Made by a program: the position numbers and the translations under genes
The notes under the pieces: generated by a model
What the model was told of the DNA's origin: nothing
Databases searched by the model: none
Seen by the model: the letters and a program-made list of their open reading frames with translations, nothing else
Assembly: GCA_037693485.1 (NCBI GenBank)
Contig: CM075350.1
Coordinates: forward strand, 130,260,001 to 130,324,000
Direction: 5' to 3'
DNA: 64,000 bases
Origin: Kitagawia praeruptora
Lineage: Eukaryota; Streptophyta; Magnoliopsida; Apiales; Apiaceae
In this document: positions 33,748 through 45,890 of the stretch, one piece after another
How the letters are laid out: each line of letters begins with the position of its first letter
Position numbering within the stretch: the stretch's first letter is position 1

Positions 33748-36078
33748 ATGGAGGAACCAAGAGATCGTCAACTTGTTAATCCTCCTGACCAACCAGTTCT
33801 TGATGAGACTTCTATTTGGGATCATGAGACTCCCAATCCTGCGAACTGCAGGTACAAGACTCCTGAGATTAGCGCAGCTCAGTACAACATCAATCCGAGC
33901 TTAATTCAGATGGTGAGCAATTCAGCTTTCGAAGGGGACATTGAGCGAGAGGACCCACACCGTCATCTTGAGCGCTTCGTGCAAATGTGTGGTTCATTCA
34001 AGATCACTGGAGTTACTGCAGATCAGATTCGACTTCACATGTTTCCTTATTCTATCAAAGGGAGAGCAATGGAATGGTTCCAACAGCTTCCTGAAACAGC
34101 AGTGGCAACATGGGAAAGTCTTTCTACTGAGTTTTTGTCCAAATATTATCCTTCTGACAAGACTCAACAAATGAGGACAATCATTCTCAGTTTCAAAACA
34201 CAACCAGGTGAAGGCTTGTATCAGGCATGGGAGAGATACAAGGCACTGTTGAGAAAATGTCCACATCACGGTTGTACGGAATGGATGATTCTGAGTACCT
34301 TCTACGGTTCTTTGAATGCAGATGTTCGCTTGAGTTTGGATGTTGCAGCTGGTGGAGATTTCAAGAAAACACCGGTTCATAAGGCAAAAGCACTTCTTGA
34401 GCAATTGGCCGCAAATAACTATTCTTGGGCACCTAGTGGGACGAGCTCAGCTAAATCGGCACAAGATATTGAGATGATGAACTTGCTGACTCTTAAATTG
34501 GATGCTCTTACTCAAGAGGTACGTGGACAAAGGGCGAATGTTAGTGCTATCTCTTCTCCAATGGAAGGGTATAATGATTATGGTGCTAATCAGTATTCTT
34601 ATGCACAACAATTCCCAGAGGAAGCATCTTTTATTCAGGGAAGACAGTCATGGCCTGTTCAAAATAACTCCTACTACAATCCAAATCAGAGGCCCAATAA
34701 TAATCTTTCCTACAGCAGCAATCATGCGGCTAATCCATCATATGTAGTTCCTAAGTCAAATCAGCCTCCTGGTTTTCAACCGCGTCAGCAATATCAGGAA
34801 CAGCAGCAATATCAACCACCACCAAAAGAAAAGAAGGAACCTGCTGATTGGGAAGTTGCTCTAAACAAGATGATACAAGGGACTACTAATGCTTTTGCAA
34901 ATGTTGAGACTAAATTTGGGCAAATTGACATGAGACTTGAGCAAGTCGCTACTTCACAAAAGTTGTTAGAAGTGCAAGTGGGACAAATTGCTGATAAAAT
35001 TGGTGTGCGTGAACAAGGAGCATTACCTAGTCAACCAGATCTGACTGCAAAAGAACAGTGCAAGGCTATCACTTTGAGGAGTGGAAGAGAACTACCAGAA
35101 ATTGAAGCTCCGAAACTTAAAGCTGAAACTCTTCCTCCCAAAAAGAGAAAAACACATCAAACTAATGTGGAGATTTCTGAGAAGAGTGAGGATGAGCCAA
35201 AAGAAGAGAAGCCTACATTTACAACTCCCATAAAACCATATGTGCCTCTAATTCCTTTTCCACAAAGGTTGAAAAATTCGAAGCTAGAGAAGCAATATGA
35301 AAAGATTTTGAAGATGTTTCGTGAAATACATATTAGCATTCCTTTTGCTGATGCTTTGGCTCAAATGCCTCTTTACGTTAAATTTATGAAAGAGGTGTTG
35401 TCCAATAGGAAAAAGTTAGAGGAGGTGGAAACAATCACTCTTAATGAAGAGTGTAGTGCTGTCATTCAACGCAATATTCCTCCCAAACTCAAGGACCCTG
35501 GGAGTTTTTCTTTACCATGTACCATTGGTGAAATTGGAGTAAAAAGAGCTTTGTGTGATCTTGGAGCTAGTGTGAGTTTAATGCCGCGTTCTATTTATAA
35601 GAGACTTGGTTTAGGGGAATTAAAGAAGACACGGATTTCACTTCAACTGGCGGATAGATCAATAAAGTATCCATTAGGCGTCCTTGAAGATGTTTTGGTG
35701 AAGGTGGATAAATTTGTTATTCCATGTGATTTTGTTGTTTTGGAGATGAATGAGGATGTTGATATTCCAATCATCTTGGGAAGACCGTTCTTAGCGACTG
35801 CGGGAACCAATATAGATGTGAAAGCTGGTAGGCTTACATTAAATGTCGGAGAAGAAAAGGTTGAGTTTGATCTAAACGAAGCCATGAAAAGACCGTCAAT
35901 TAAACCTGAGTGTTATGTGGTGGATATTGTGGAAGAACTTGTGAAGGAAGCCAATGATCATGAGGAGGTCGAAACTGACGTACAATCTTCTCTAGCACGT
36001 GAATTTCAAGAACATGGTGTGAATGATGTGGATATTGCACTTGGACCATTCGAGATGGGTTCAAAATTTCCACCATAA
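33748..36078 (+). CDS. Athila-type Gag-protease protein (776 aa)
   Basis: An uninterrupted frame. Residues about 40-230 form the retrotransposon gag domain (HRHLERFVQMCGSFKITGV, IKGRAMEWFQQLP, TEFLSKYYP). A Gln/Asn/Pro-rich linker follows to about 380, then the Athila signature QCKAITLRSGRELP at about 434. The C-terminal third is an aspartic protease with CDLGASVSLMP at about 609; Athila proteases characteristically have DLG in place of DTG/DSG. Frame ends at TAA soon after the protease; the usual reverse transcriptase is missing. The protein probably forms particles that depend on an autonomous Athila for polymerase. Confidence 0.9.
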   Translation: MEEPRDRQLVNPPDQPVLDETSIWDHETPNPANCRYKTPEISAAQYNINPSLIQMVSNSAFEGDIEREDPHRHLERFVQMCGSFKITGVTADQIRLHMFPYSIKGRAMEWFQQLPETAVATWESLSTEFLSKYYPSDKTQQMRTIILSFKTQPGEGLYQAWERYKALLRKCPHHGCTEWMILSTFYGSLNADVRLSLDVAAGGDFKKTPVHKAKALLEQLAANNYSWAPSGTSSAKSAQDIEMMNLLTLKLDALTQEVRGQRANVSAISSPMEGYNDYGANQYSYAQQFPEEASFIQGRQSWPVQNNSYYNPNQRPNNNLSYSSNHAANPSYVVPKSNQPPGFQPRQQYQEQQQYQPPPKEKKEPADWEVALNKMIQGTTNAFANVETKFGQIDMRLEQVATSQKLLEVQVGQIADKIGVREQGALPSQPDLTAKEQCKAITLRSGRELPEIEAPKLKAETLPPKKRKTHQTNVEISEKSEDEPKEEKPTFTTPIKPYVPLIPFPQRLKNSKLEKQYEKILKMFREIHISIPFADALAQMPLYVKFMKEVLSNRKKLEEVETITLNEECSAVIQRNIPPKLKDPGSFSLPCTIGEIGVKRALCDLGASVSLMPRSIYKRLGLGELKKTRISLQLADRSIKYPLGVLEDVLVKVDKFVIPCDFVVLEMNEDVDIPIILGRPFLATAGTNIDVKAGRLTLNVGEEKVEFDLNEAMKRPSIKPECYVVDIVEELVKEANDHEEVETDVQSSLAREFQEHGVNDVDIALGPFEMGSKFPP

Positions 36079-38732
36079 TGATCAGAAGAATTCAAGACGT
36101 CGAGCTAATGACGTTAAACAAGCGCTGCTTGGGAGGCAACCCAAGAAATTTATTTTCTTTTGTTATTTGTAAATTAGTTTTGAATTGTAAATAATGATAT
36201 TGTGTTCAATGGGTGCAGGTAGAAAAGAAAATTTTGACGAATGCAAAGACAAAGATTTCAAAAGTGAAAGCCGCTCAGGGGCCCTGAGGAGACCCTCAGG
36301 AGCCTTGAGCCTAACAGCGGACAACCAATTTCATGCTCATGACCATGAGCTCCAATTCAAGGGCCCTGACCTCTCTTCAAAAAAAAAAAAAAATATAAGT
36401 ATACGGTTATAAGAAAATAGAAGCAGAGGCGGGTTAAAAAAACAGAGCGTGAGTCAGGTAGGGTAAAAAAAAAACATAACATCAACATCAACAGAGGAGC
36501 GGGATTGTTTGATATCTTCATTGGTGGTTCTTTTCTTGTATTTTGCTATGGCTCTTGACTGGTATATGATAACACGATCTAGTGTTGGTAGTTCTTGTTG
36601 CTGCTGTGCTTGAGTTTCTTATTTTAAGAAGTCGTACACCAAGTGTTTGGTTAATTGTTTCTTAGACGTTTGACAGCTAATTTTCTTCTGAGCTGTAGTA
36701 TGTCGTCTACCAGACTTAGCCGCAACAAACCAGCAACTAAAAAACAGCGTTTGAATGATGATGAGTGTGATTTCGGTGGTGGGGGTACACCACACTCATG
36801 TTGTTGTACCGGTCAGTGCTCATCAAAGCAACGCATAGAGGACCTTCATGCCAAGCTTAATGAGTACTTTGCATTTGTTGGCTTCCGTTCTTCTCTACCA
36901 TGAGTCAGGGGAGTTGAATTCTTTTCTTCCTTGTTGTATAAATATTTTATGTATTTTTTTTTTTATAGAGTACTTGTTTTTGCTTGTTAATGGTTGGTGA
37001 TTGTTGTTCCTTGGGGACAAGGTACATGCTGCGTGTTTATATTATTAGTAGCATTTGTGTGGGGTATATAGAGTAGTAGTAGTAAAAAAAATAATAAAAA
37101 AATTTAAAAAAATTACAAAAATAATTCTAGCCTTGTGACGATTACTTGTTGTATTTTGCTTGATGCACCCATGCATGCTATTGAAATCTTGTGTTGTTGA
37201 CGCTTTTGCTTGAGAAGTGACGTGCTTTGTTCTTGTGCACACACATACACTAGCAAGTTGAAACTGGTAGACTTAGTGAATGTCTTAAGTGATTAGAGTG
37301 ACATGAATATGCGCAAGATGACTTGGTTTGCATGCTTTGAGTACAAGTAGGTGCGTTAGAGAGTCTTTTTACTTGGGATTGATTATGCTTTGCCGCACCA
37401 AGCGAGTTTTGAGCCTATATGCATATCTTTTGCATTTAATTCGTTTGCTTGAGTGTCCACATGTTGTTTACATTGCTAGCACTTACTTGAGGTCTTTCTT
37501 GAAATGCATGACATTATTTGATGATAAGATGATAAAGGCAGTTAGGTATAACCTCATAATTCCAATATTACCACACCATTTATACATGATCAATTAGTTA
37601 ACCCACTGAGCTTAATCCTATTCTTTCGGTGACACACCACATTACTTGCCTATATCTTTTTCTTGTATTGGCCTTACATTAACTTGAACCCAATTGTCAA
37701 AGGCTAGTATAGTGCTTAAGGGAGTGATAAGGTGTTAAAGGGGGGTTTGTTATTGATCATACTTTTGGGAAATATGGGTTTGGTTGGTTACTTGTTAGTC
37801 AAATTTTGTAGAATATCGTTGGATCATTGTACCTATTTATATATTAGCTCCTTAGCTCTCCAAAAACAAAAAAAAAACAAAAACAAAAAAAAAAGAGAAA
37901 AAATAGAAAAAAAAATGAAAAAAATATTTATACGAGAGCGTATTTATGTTTCTATGATCCTTCTTTGTTCGACTAATCAAGTTAGTTGTTGGAAGAATAA
38001 AAATCCAAGTGTGGGGATGATAGATAGGGAGTTGAATGATTTACTTTGTTGGGTACTAGCCTTTGCCACTTCACCTTTTCTTTGGCTTTACTTGACATAC
38101 CTTGTCCCTAGCCCACATTACAACCCGAATAAAGACCTTTTGATTATCATCAGTGGTGTATGTTGTGTTAGAGTGAGATTAATTGCGAGTGTGAAGCATG
38201 TTTATGATTTGTTGGAATAGAGTGATACACTTAACCTTGTTTTTGAGTGACTATTCATTTGTGAGTGAAAGGTGAGTTGTACTTGTTTTGGTATAGGAGA
38301 TCCCAAGTTTAGATTCAAAGATGTGTTTCTTGTAGACTTAGCATGCTTACCAACTATTTTTGCACTTGACATGAAATTTTGTGATCTTAGGCATGTTCAC
38401 TGAGTAGACTATGTGAATACTTGTACTTTCGACACCAAGACATTGCGTATTCATTTTGATTCTTAAGTTGATGTAGCATGAGAGGACTTGTATGTGTGGT
38501 GTTGTATTGGCATTCAATCTTTTGCATGAGCTAGATGGATTTTGTGGGTACATTCACTATAGGCCCTCACGAGACCTCACTCGTCCACTAGGGCTACCTA
38601 GGGGTTTAAAGGGCTTGTTGCATATGCTAAATGCAACCGTGATCACCTACGGAAGTGGTACTAGTTAGTAGTTTATAGTTATATTATATTAGTTTTACTC
38701 GAGGACGAGCAAAGGCTAAGTTGGGGGGTATT
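36079..38732 (+). other. 3' non-coding region of the Athila-type element
   Basis: Non-coding except for a short frame at 36697-36903 (MSSTRLSRNKPATKKQ), possibly a remnant of an Athila envelope-like or accessory ORF; I do not recognise it. Around 36270-36370 are further CTCAGG/CCTTGAG words. An A-rich tract at 37863-37925 and AAGTGTGGGGATGAT at about 38008 are typical of Athila 3' regions. Confidence 0.5.
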
Positions 38733-39979
38733 TGATGCATGGTTATAATGTAGATATTTTGCTTCATATTAATCTTCATTTAGCCTTGTTTTTGATGCTT
38801 TAGTCCTATATGAATAATGTTAGTTGTTATTTAACTTGGATGGATGCTAAGTGGGTGTTTTCTATGTTTGTAGGAAATTCCAAAGGAGCAAGGTGTTGCG
38901 GACGAGAAAACATGCTGAAAGGAGACAAAAACTAGAGAAAATAGGTCCTGAGCAAGGCTCAAGAGCCTTGAGCAAAACAGATTTTTTGCTTTTTAGAGCC
39001 TCAGGACCTGAGCCTTGTACTCAAGGGCCTTGAGGGAAGCTGCAGCAAGCTCAGGGGGCTTGAGCCTCGCATTCAAGGGTCTTGAGCTGAATAAAAATAG
39101 ATTTATTTATTCTATTGTAATTAGATTTTTAGTTACCTTGTATGACTTTTAAAATATTGGGGTTGAATATTTAGAAGGAGAACTAGGGTTTTTTCTAGCA
39201 CGGATTATTCTGGAGAATAGAGAGGAGAGAGCTAAAGCAAGGATTGAAGGGATTCCATCCAAACTTTACGAGATTATTCAAGTTGTATTTTCTTAACTCT
39301 ATACTCTTGGAAACATGGTTTTGGTTATTAATATATGTTTGTTTTCTTCATTCATCATGAGTAACTAATTCCCTTATCCGGGAATTGGGTAGTATTCAAT
39401 GGTTAATATGCTTGTGTAGTTATATTGTGATTTCTCTGCCTTGCTAATCTGTTGTTGAGTGCTTAACACAATTGAGGAAGTCGCGAACCCTTGATTGTAT
39501 CTTTAGGAATTGTAATGAATCGGGAGAGGATTTACAGTTCTAGTTTATGATACAACGGACGTGATTCAACTATTTGATTGGGAGATTAATATGCGAGTTA
39601 CGAGACGAAAATTCCTTGAGTTTAAATAGTTTATAATTTTGCATTGATTGATCATGGGAGTGACTTCAATGTATTGATGTGAACATTGTATTGTATCTTG
39701 GGAGAGAACGATATAATCATTAGTGGGATGTTTTTAGCAAGAGCATGAGACTGGAACATCACAAACTTATGCACAGTCAGTAATACCATTGAAGAACCCT
39801 AGTTTCTGGATTGTTTTCTTATCATTGTTAAATCGTTATTCTTATTTGCTTTTTAGTTTAAGTTATTAAACAAACACCCAATTATTCTTCTCACTTCTAG
39901 ATTTTAAGAGATTAAAACTTGAACTTGATTCAATAGTCCTTCCCTGCGAACGAACTAATACAAAAAATTACTAACAACA
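38733..39979 (+). repeat. 3' LTR of the Athila-type element
   Basis: 1247 bp, the partner of the LTR at 32264. I noted three to four differences, including A for G in GAGAARACATG and T for G in TTTTCTKAACT. Confidence 0.9.
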
Positions 39980-40405
39980 ATAGAGCATCAGCTGTATGAA
40001 CTCTTTTTGTTCTATTTGTACAATATGGCTTTCATATCTAGAATGAAAAAATTCAACTGCCCTAATTACATTGTTAATTGAAATCACTCCCAACTGATCA
40101 AGATATTGCATTACAAGAAACCTAAATCTAGATTTAAAACCCTCAGCCGATGATTTCAAAGATGTCCAGATTGTGAAATTTATCCAGCATTTATGGATTT
40201 TTAGGGATCTTCGGAGGTTTTTGTTAAAACGGATCTGGATTTCAATAATATCCAGATTCATGTTAAATGGTCTTTGTAGATGCTTTACTACCATAAAATA
40301 CAAAGGGTTTGGAATATCCCAAATGAATACTCCACTATTGCACTGAAAGGGAGTCAATTCTTCACCGGTTCTTTCGTCCATTGTCTCAAATAGCCCTGCA
40401 ATGTG
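39980..40405 (-). pseudogene. Unrecognised exon upstream of the transposase, truncated by the Athila element
   Basis: On the minus strand an acceptor TTGCAG at about 40406 opens a frame that reads LFETMDERTGEELTPFQC and continues through about 130 residues (GVFIWDIPNPLYFMVVKHLQ, KCWINFTIWTSLKSS) until it runs into the LTR end at 39980. A leader exon with donor ACG-GTATGA lies near 41098. The composition looks coding. It may be a 5' exon of the transposase gene or a separate MULE gene. I cannot assign a family. Confidence 0.4.
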
Positions 40406-41342
40406 TAATGAGTTTTATATACCGATTAACTAATGATACTCAACACGTGTGTCACCGATATCACAATGGTACTGTCTGTGCAGGGGACTCTTCTATATAA
40501 TATCACCTTATTTGTAACTAAAAGCAACTAGATGATGATAATATTGGGTTTTTTTGAAGATGAGGAACAAATCTACAACTATTTTAACAACCTAATCAAC
40601 CAAGTTTCTACTAAAAACCTAAGCAAAAACACACCAATGTGATCAATTCGATTGATGAAAGCTAATACAGTAGTTTCATAAAAAATTCAAAAAATCTGGC
40701 CGCATAGAAACTCCAAGTAAATCATGTTCAACCAATCCAAAATCAACTAAATTAAACTCTTAGTAAAACACACCAATGTCATGAATTCGATTGACAAAAG
40801 GTACTATCCTACTTGCTTAAAAATTCAGAAATCTGGTCGAATATCAACTCAAAGCAACTAATGTTTCACAACCCAAAATCAACTAAATTAAACTGCAAAC
40901 AAAACACATATATGTGATGAATTCGATTAAGAAAAGCTATTGTATTATTTCATACGATACTGATATTAAATCATAACTAACAAATCCAATCGCAAACATG
41001 TCTATGTAGATCGAGAATCAAACAGATTTCAAAGTCGTTAATTGCAACAATTGTATGAACAGCATATATCAATTATATGTTATGGTGTGTATCATACCGT
41101 GTTAATGATGCGTTCGATCGAGGTGATTTGATTCCGAGCTTGAAAGAGAAGAACAGTGAAAGAGGGAAGCAACTGTTTTCAACTAAATTTCAAACAAGCA
41201 TTTAAGAACGTATTTTTGCAATTAATGTAATAGGGTACCGTAATATTGCAAATAATAAAAAATAGTAAAAGTAAAAAATGCAATTTTTTACTTTTTCTAA
41301 TATATTTATGAAAAAAACCCTTTTATTATTAAAGAAATTACC
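40406..41342. repeat. Right subterminal region of the MULE with repeats of about 120 bp
   Basis: Three related copies at about 40590, 40715 and 40840, each with AACCCAAAATCAACTAAATTAAAC-like words, GAATTCGATT and AATTCARAAATCTGG. A further copy lies at 32130. Near the edge, TTGCAAAAATACGTT (reverse complement, about 41208-41222) matches the left MULE end. Confidence 0.5.
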
Positions 41343-42251
41343 TTTACATTGATTACACATCAGCACTAAATTGAAAACAATTTTGAGAAAATTTTAGGGG
41401 AACATAACATTTTTCAATTTTTTTTAAAATAATAAAGTACTTATAATCTTACAAATGAGTATCTGTTCAAACAATTCTCGAGAGTGAGCCATCCTAGGAT
41501 GGAAACCCATGACCCGAGTCGACAAAGAATATACTCTTAAGGCTATCCAACCTTATTTTCCAATTTAATTAACTGATTGAGTTGAAACTGTTTGATAAAA
41601 CTCTGAAATCCTGTGCTAATTCATAGTAGGCCATCAGATGGGCCTTATTTATCAGACTGTCGTAGGTCATAAGGTGGGCCTTAGTTTTGAAAAACGCCAT
41701 GGGCCTTATTTATCAGATTATCGTAGGTCATAAGGTGGGCCTTAGTTTTGAAAAACGCCAGGCTGATGATACTTGCAAACCTATTGTCCAGCCCAACTAA
41801 CTTTCCTGGTACCGAGTCGGTTCTGAAGTACAAGTCTACTCGTGGACCGTGGTTCCAAAGATTTCCAATTTCAGTTGATTAATCCTCCATTAATAATTAC
41901 GATTTGTCTTTTAAAATTTGATTATCTAATTTCAACCAAGAATCAAAATAAAATTAGAATATTCTCTTGACATTAATATTACTAGCCGATAACCGGTGGG
42001 CACGGATTGAACACACGAATCAAGATTAAAATATTAATATTAATATTAATACATTATTTAATTATGTAGTTATAGAGACTCTAATCCGAGATAAAGTTAA
42101 AAAATTAAAGTAAATAAATCTTTATAAATATGTAATTGCAAAGTCACACCACTATTATAGGATAACAGTTAAATCTCATTTCTATCATCTTTCTCTTATT
42201 TCAATTATCTTATGTGTTGATATAAATTATCATACACTTAACTTTGATCAA
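41343..42251. other. Intergenic sequence with a 61-bp tandem duplication
   Basis: AT-rich non-coding DNA. A 61-bp unit (GGGCCTTATTTATCAGA start) is repeated at 41640-41700 and 41701-41761 with a few mismatches. Nothing else is recognisable. Confidence 0.6.
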
Positions 42252-42259
42252 TATATATT

Positions 42260-45200
42260 TAGACCTGGCAAATCGGGTAAACGGATCGGTTTCGGATCGG
42301 ATCTGCTTTGGATCGGATCCACTTTCGGTTAAGCTACTATTTAGAGCATGTTCGGTTCGGATCGAATCTGATTCAGTTCGGATCCACTTTCGGTTAAGGT
42401 ACTATTTAGAGCATGTTCGGTTCGGATCGGATCTGATTCGGTTCGGGTAAAATTCGGATTAAAATCAGATAAATTTTAGATTAAGATCGGATCAAATTGG
42501 GTTCGGTTCTCTTTCGGATTTTTACTGTTCGGATCGGATTTTGTTTGGATGTAGTAATATTCGGTTCGGATCGGATTGTCGAGATATATCTAATTTTTTG
42601 ATGTACCCAAATTTTCCAAAAACCAAAAAATTATTTTGGCTTGAGATCTTAGTAATGAACAACTAAATTGACTAGTACTAGTGACTAGTGCTGTGTTACG
42701 GCTTTTTGTTTCGTTTTAAAAAAAAATATTTCTCGAAGATCCAACTGTCGGATGTCAAAATATATCTAATTTAGTGATATTCGCAAATTTCCAAAAAATA
42801 AATAAATTAATTTGGTTGGAAATCTTAGTAGTCAACTACTGAATTGAGTAGTACTCGTAACTAGTGTTTTGTCATGGATTGTTGGTTCTATTTTTTTTAA
42901 ATTATTTCTCGACGATCCAACCGTACGTATCTCAAGATACATCTAATTTAGTGATATTCCCAAATTTTCAAAAAATAAAAAATTAATTTGTTTGGAGATC
43001 TTAATAGTTCTTTGTCACGGATTGTTGATTCTATTTTTAAAAAAAATATATCTCGATGATCCAACCGTACGGATCTCAAGATACATCTAATTTAGTGATA
43101 TTCCCAAATTTTCAAAAAATAAAAAATTAATTTGTTTGGAGATCTTAGTAGTTCTTTGTCACGGATTGTTGATTCTATTTTAAAAAAAATATCTCGACGA
43201 TCCAACCGTACGGATCTCAAGATACATCTAATTTAGTGATATTCCCAAATTTTCAAAAAAAAAAATTTAATTTGTTTGGAGATCTTAGTAGTTCTTTGTC
43301 ACAGATTGTTGATTCTATTTTTTAAAAATTATTTCTCGACGATCCAACCGTACGAATCTCAAGATACATCTAATTTAGTGATATTCCCAAATTTTCAAAA
43401 AATAAAAAATTAATTTGTTTGAAAATCTTAGTAGTTCTTTGTCACGGATTGTTGATTCTATTTTTTAAAAAAAATATCTCGACGATCCAACCGTACGGAT
43501 ATCAAGATACATCTAATTTAGTGATATTCCCAAATTTTCAAAAAATAAAAAATTAATTTGTTTGGATATCTTAATAATCAACTACCGAATTGACTAGTAC
43601 TCGTAGCTAGTGCTTTGACACGGATTGTTGATTCTAATTTTTAAAAATTATTTCTCGACGATCCAACCGTACGGAACTCGAGATATATCTAATCTAGTTA
43701 TATTCCCAAATTTTTAAAAAATAAAAAATTAATTTGGTTGGAGATTTTACTAGTCAACTATCGAATTGACTAGTACTCGTAACTAGTGCTTTGTCACGGA
43801 TTGTTGATTCTATTTTTTAAAAATTATTTCTCGACGATCCAACCGTACGCATCTTAGGATATATCTAATCTAGTGATATTCCCAAATTTTCAAAAAATAA
43901 AAAATTAATTTGGTTGGAGATCTTAGTAGTCAACTACCGAATTGACTAGTACTCGTATCTAGTGCTTTGTCACGGATTGTTGATTCTATTTTTTAAAAAT
44001 TATTTCTCGATGATCCAATCGTACGGATCTCAAGATACATATAATTTGGTGATATTCCCAAATTTTCAAAAAAGAAAAAATTAATTTGGTTGGAGATCTT
44101 AGTAGTCAACTACTGAATTGACTAGTACTCGTAACTAGTGTTTTATCACGGATTGTTGATTCTATTTTTTAAAAAATATATCTCGACGATCCAACCGTAC
44201 GGATTTCAAGATATATCTAATTTAGTGATATTCTCAAATTTGAAAAAAATTAAAAATTAATTTAGTTTAAAATCTTAGTAGTCAACCATCGAATTGACCA
44301 GTACTCGTAACTAGTGTTTTGTCACGAATTGTTGATTCTATTTTTTAAAAATTATTTCTCGACGATCCAACCGTATGGATCTCAAGATATATCAAATCTA
44401 GTGATATTCTCAAATTTTCAAAAAATAAAAAATTAATTTGGTTGGAGATCTTAGTAGTCAACTACCGAATTCACTAGTACTCGTAACTAGTGCTTTGTCA
44501 CGGATTGTTGATTCTATTTTTAAAAAAATATGTCTCGACGATCCAACCGTACGGATCTTAAGATATATCTAATTTAGTGATATTCCCAAATTTTCAAAAA
44601 AGAAAAAATTAATGTGGTTGGAGATCTTAGTAGTCAACTACTGAATTGACTAGTACTCGTAACTAGTGTTTTATCACGGATTGTTGATTTTATTTTAAAA
44701 CAAATATATCTCGACGATCCAACTGTACGGATCTCAAGATATATCTAATCTAGTGACATTCCCAAATTTTCAAAAAATAAAAAATTAATTTGGTTGGAGA
44801 ACATAGTAGTCAACTTCCAAATTGACTAGTAATCGTAACTAGTGCTTTGTCACGGATTGTTGATTCTATTTTTTAAAAATTATTTCTCGACGATCCAACC
44901 GTACGGATCTCAAGATATATCTAATATAGTGATATTCCCAATTTTTTTTTAAAAAAAATATTAATTTGGTTGGAGATCTTAGTAGTCAACTACCGAATTG
45001 ACTAATACTCGAAACTATTGTTTTGTCACGGATTGTTGATTTTATTTTTTTAAAATTATTTCTCGACGATCCAACCGTACGGATGTCAAGATATATCTAA
45101 TTTAGTGATATTTCCAAATTTTCAAAAAATAAAAAATATTTTTAAAAAAAATACATGTGTCAAAATTTATTAAATAAGACCGAATATGTTAAAATTAGAT

Positions 45201-45882
45201 ACATCACTTATATAACGCTTCCATAAGCGCTATGGAAGTGAATGCACTCACTTAGACAGCGCTTCAATAAGCGCTATATAAGTGAATGCACTTTAATTTC
45301 TGCCTAGAATATGCAGAATTTATTTATTTATTTATTTTTTGCTAATTATGTGCGGAATTTATTAATTTATATTTGCGAATTGAATTAAAATATTATTATA
45401 TACAAAATATCGTAAGCAATATTCAATGACAATAATAAATATATAGCAAATCAGAAAATATAAAAATTGACAAAACTAAACAAATAAAGGTCAGGAAAAT
45501 GTTAATCTATATAAAATTATTTTATCGGATATTTTTCGATTCAGTTATTTTTAGTTTCGGATTTACATCGGTTCAAGTCATATTCGGTTCAGGTAAATTT
45601 TTATTCGGATTTGATCGGTTCTGATTATAATCGGATACATGGTCATTATTGGATACAGTATTTCGGATAATTTTTGGTTAAATTTCCGATTCGGTTAATT
45701 TTCGGATCGGGTCAAATCGGTTTTCGGATCGTTATCGGATTTGATTAAATTGAACCGGTTTCGGTTCGGATTGTTTCGGTTTCGGATACAATTTCGGATA
45801 ATCTATTTCGGATCCAATTTCGGATTCGGTTCCACATATTTCGGTTCGGTTTTTCGGATCCAGACCCATTTTGCCAGGTCTA
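42260..45882. mobile_element. Large (3.6-kb) non-autonomous hAT-like element
   Basis: Terminal inverted repeats TAGACCTGGCAAA at both ends and a perfect 8-bp target duplication TATATATT (42252-42259 and 45883-45890). The first 300 bp and the last 350 bp are packed with GGTTCGGATCGG words and their complements. No transposase frame is present. Most of the interior is the minisatellite described separately, followed by a region (about 45190-45290) with two copies of AAGCGCTATRNAAGTGAATGCACT. Confidence 0.88.
42720..45140. repeat. Minisatellite of 15 units (about 175 and about 142 bp) inside the hAT-like element
   Basis: The marker CTCGACGATCCAACCGTACG recurs near 42733, 42906, 43051, 43192, 43337, 43477, 43656, 43831, 44006, 44182, 44357, 44535, 44710, 44886 and 45060. 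Spacing is about 175 bp, except for four consecutive units of 140-145 bp (42906-43477) that lack an internal segment with GAATTGACTAGTACTCG. The short units are contiguous, so the deletion variant spread locally. Confidence 0.92.
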
Positions 45883-45890
45883 TATATATT

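Larger units (their letters stand above)
32264..39979 (+). mobile_element. Athila-type non-autonomous retrotransposon with gag-protease only (TR-GAG-like)
   Basis: Two 1247-bp LTRs (32264-33510 and 38733-39979), about 99.7 percent identical, bounded by TG and CA. The primer site TTGGCGCCGCTGCCGGGGA at 33513 fits tRNA-Asp well. The polypurine tract TTGGGGGG is just before 38733. Inside is one long gag-protease frame; reverse transcriptase, RNase H and integrase are absent. The block GCTTGGGAGGCAACCCA at about 36126, which follows pol in full Athila elements, comes directly after the stop, so pol was deleted internally. The direct flanks (AGATT and ATAGA) do not match, so there is no target duplication. 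Confidence 0.88.
7381..41342. mobile_element. Mutator-like element (MULE) with Ulp1-type protease gene and transposase gene, carrying three nested LTR insertions
   Basis: Two convergent genes define the element: the DUF1985/Ulp1-like gene (plus) and the mudrA-type transposase (minus). This pairing is known in plant MULEs of the Kaonashi/CUMULE type. Removing the insertions at 9127-22857, 28227-30149 and 32264-39979 leaves about 10.6 kb. Both outer edges resemble each other weakly: GGAATTTACC at 7381 and GGTAATTTC reading inward from 41342, with a shared inner block TTGCAAAAATACGTT at about 7483 and 41219. The flanks TTTATTATG and TTTACATTG match at 6 of 9 positions, consistent with a decayed 9-bp target duplication. 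The gene content is firm; the exact ends are inferred. Confidence 0.55.

Noticed and set aside
42720..45140. Possible CRISPR-like or centromeric satellite array
   Set aside because: Units are contiguous without unique spacers, the DNA is plant nuclear, and the array is bounded by hAT-like ends, so a minisatellite inside a transposon fits better.
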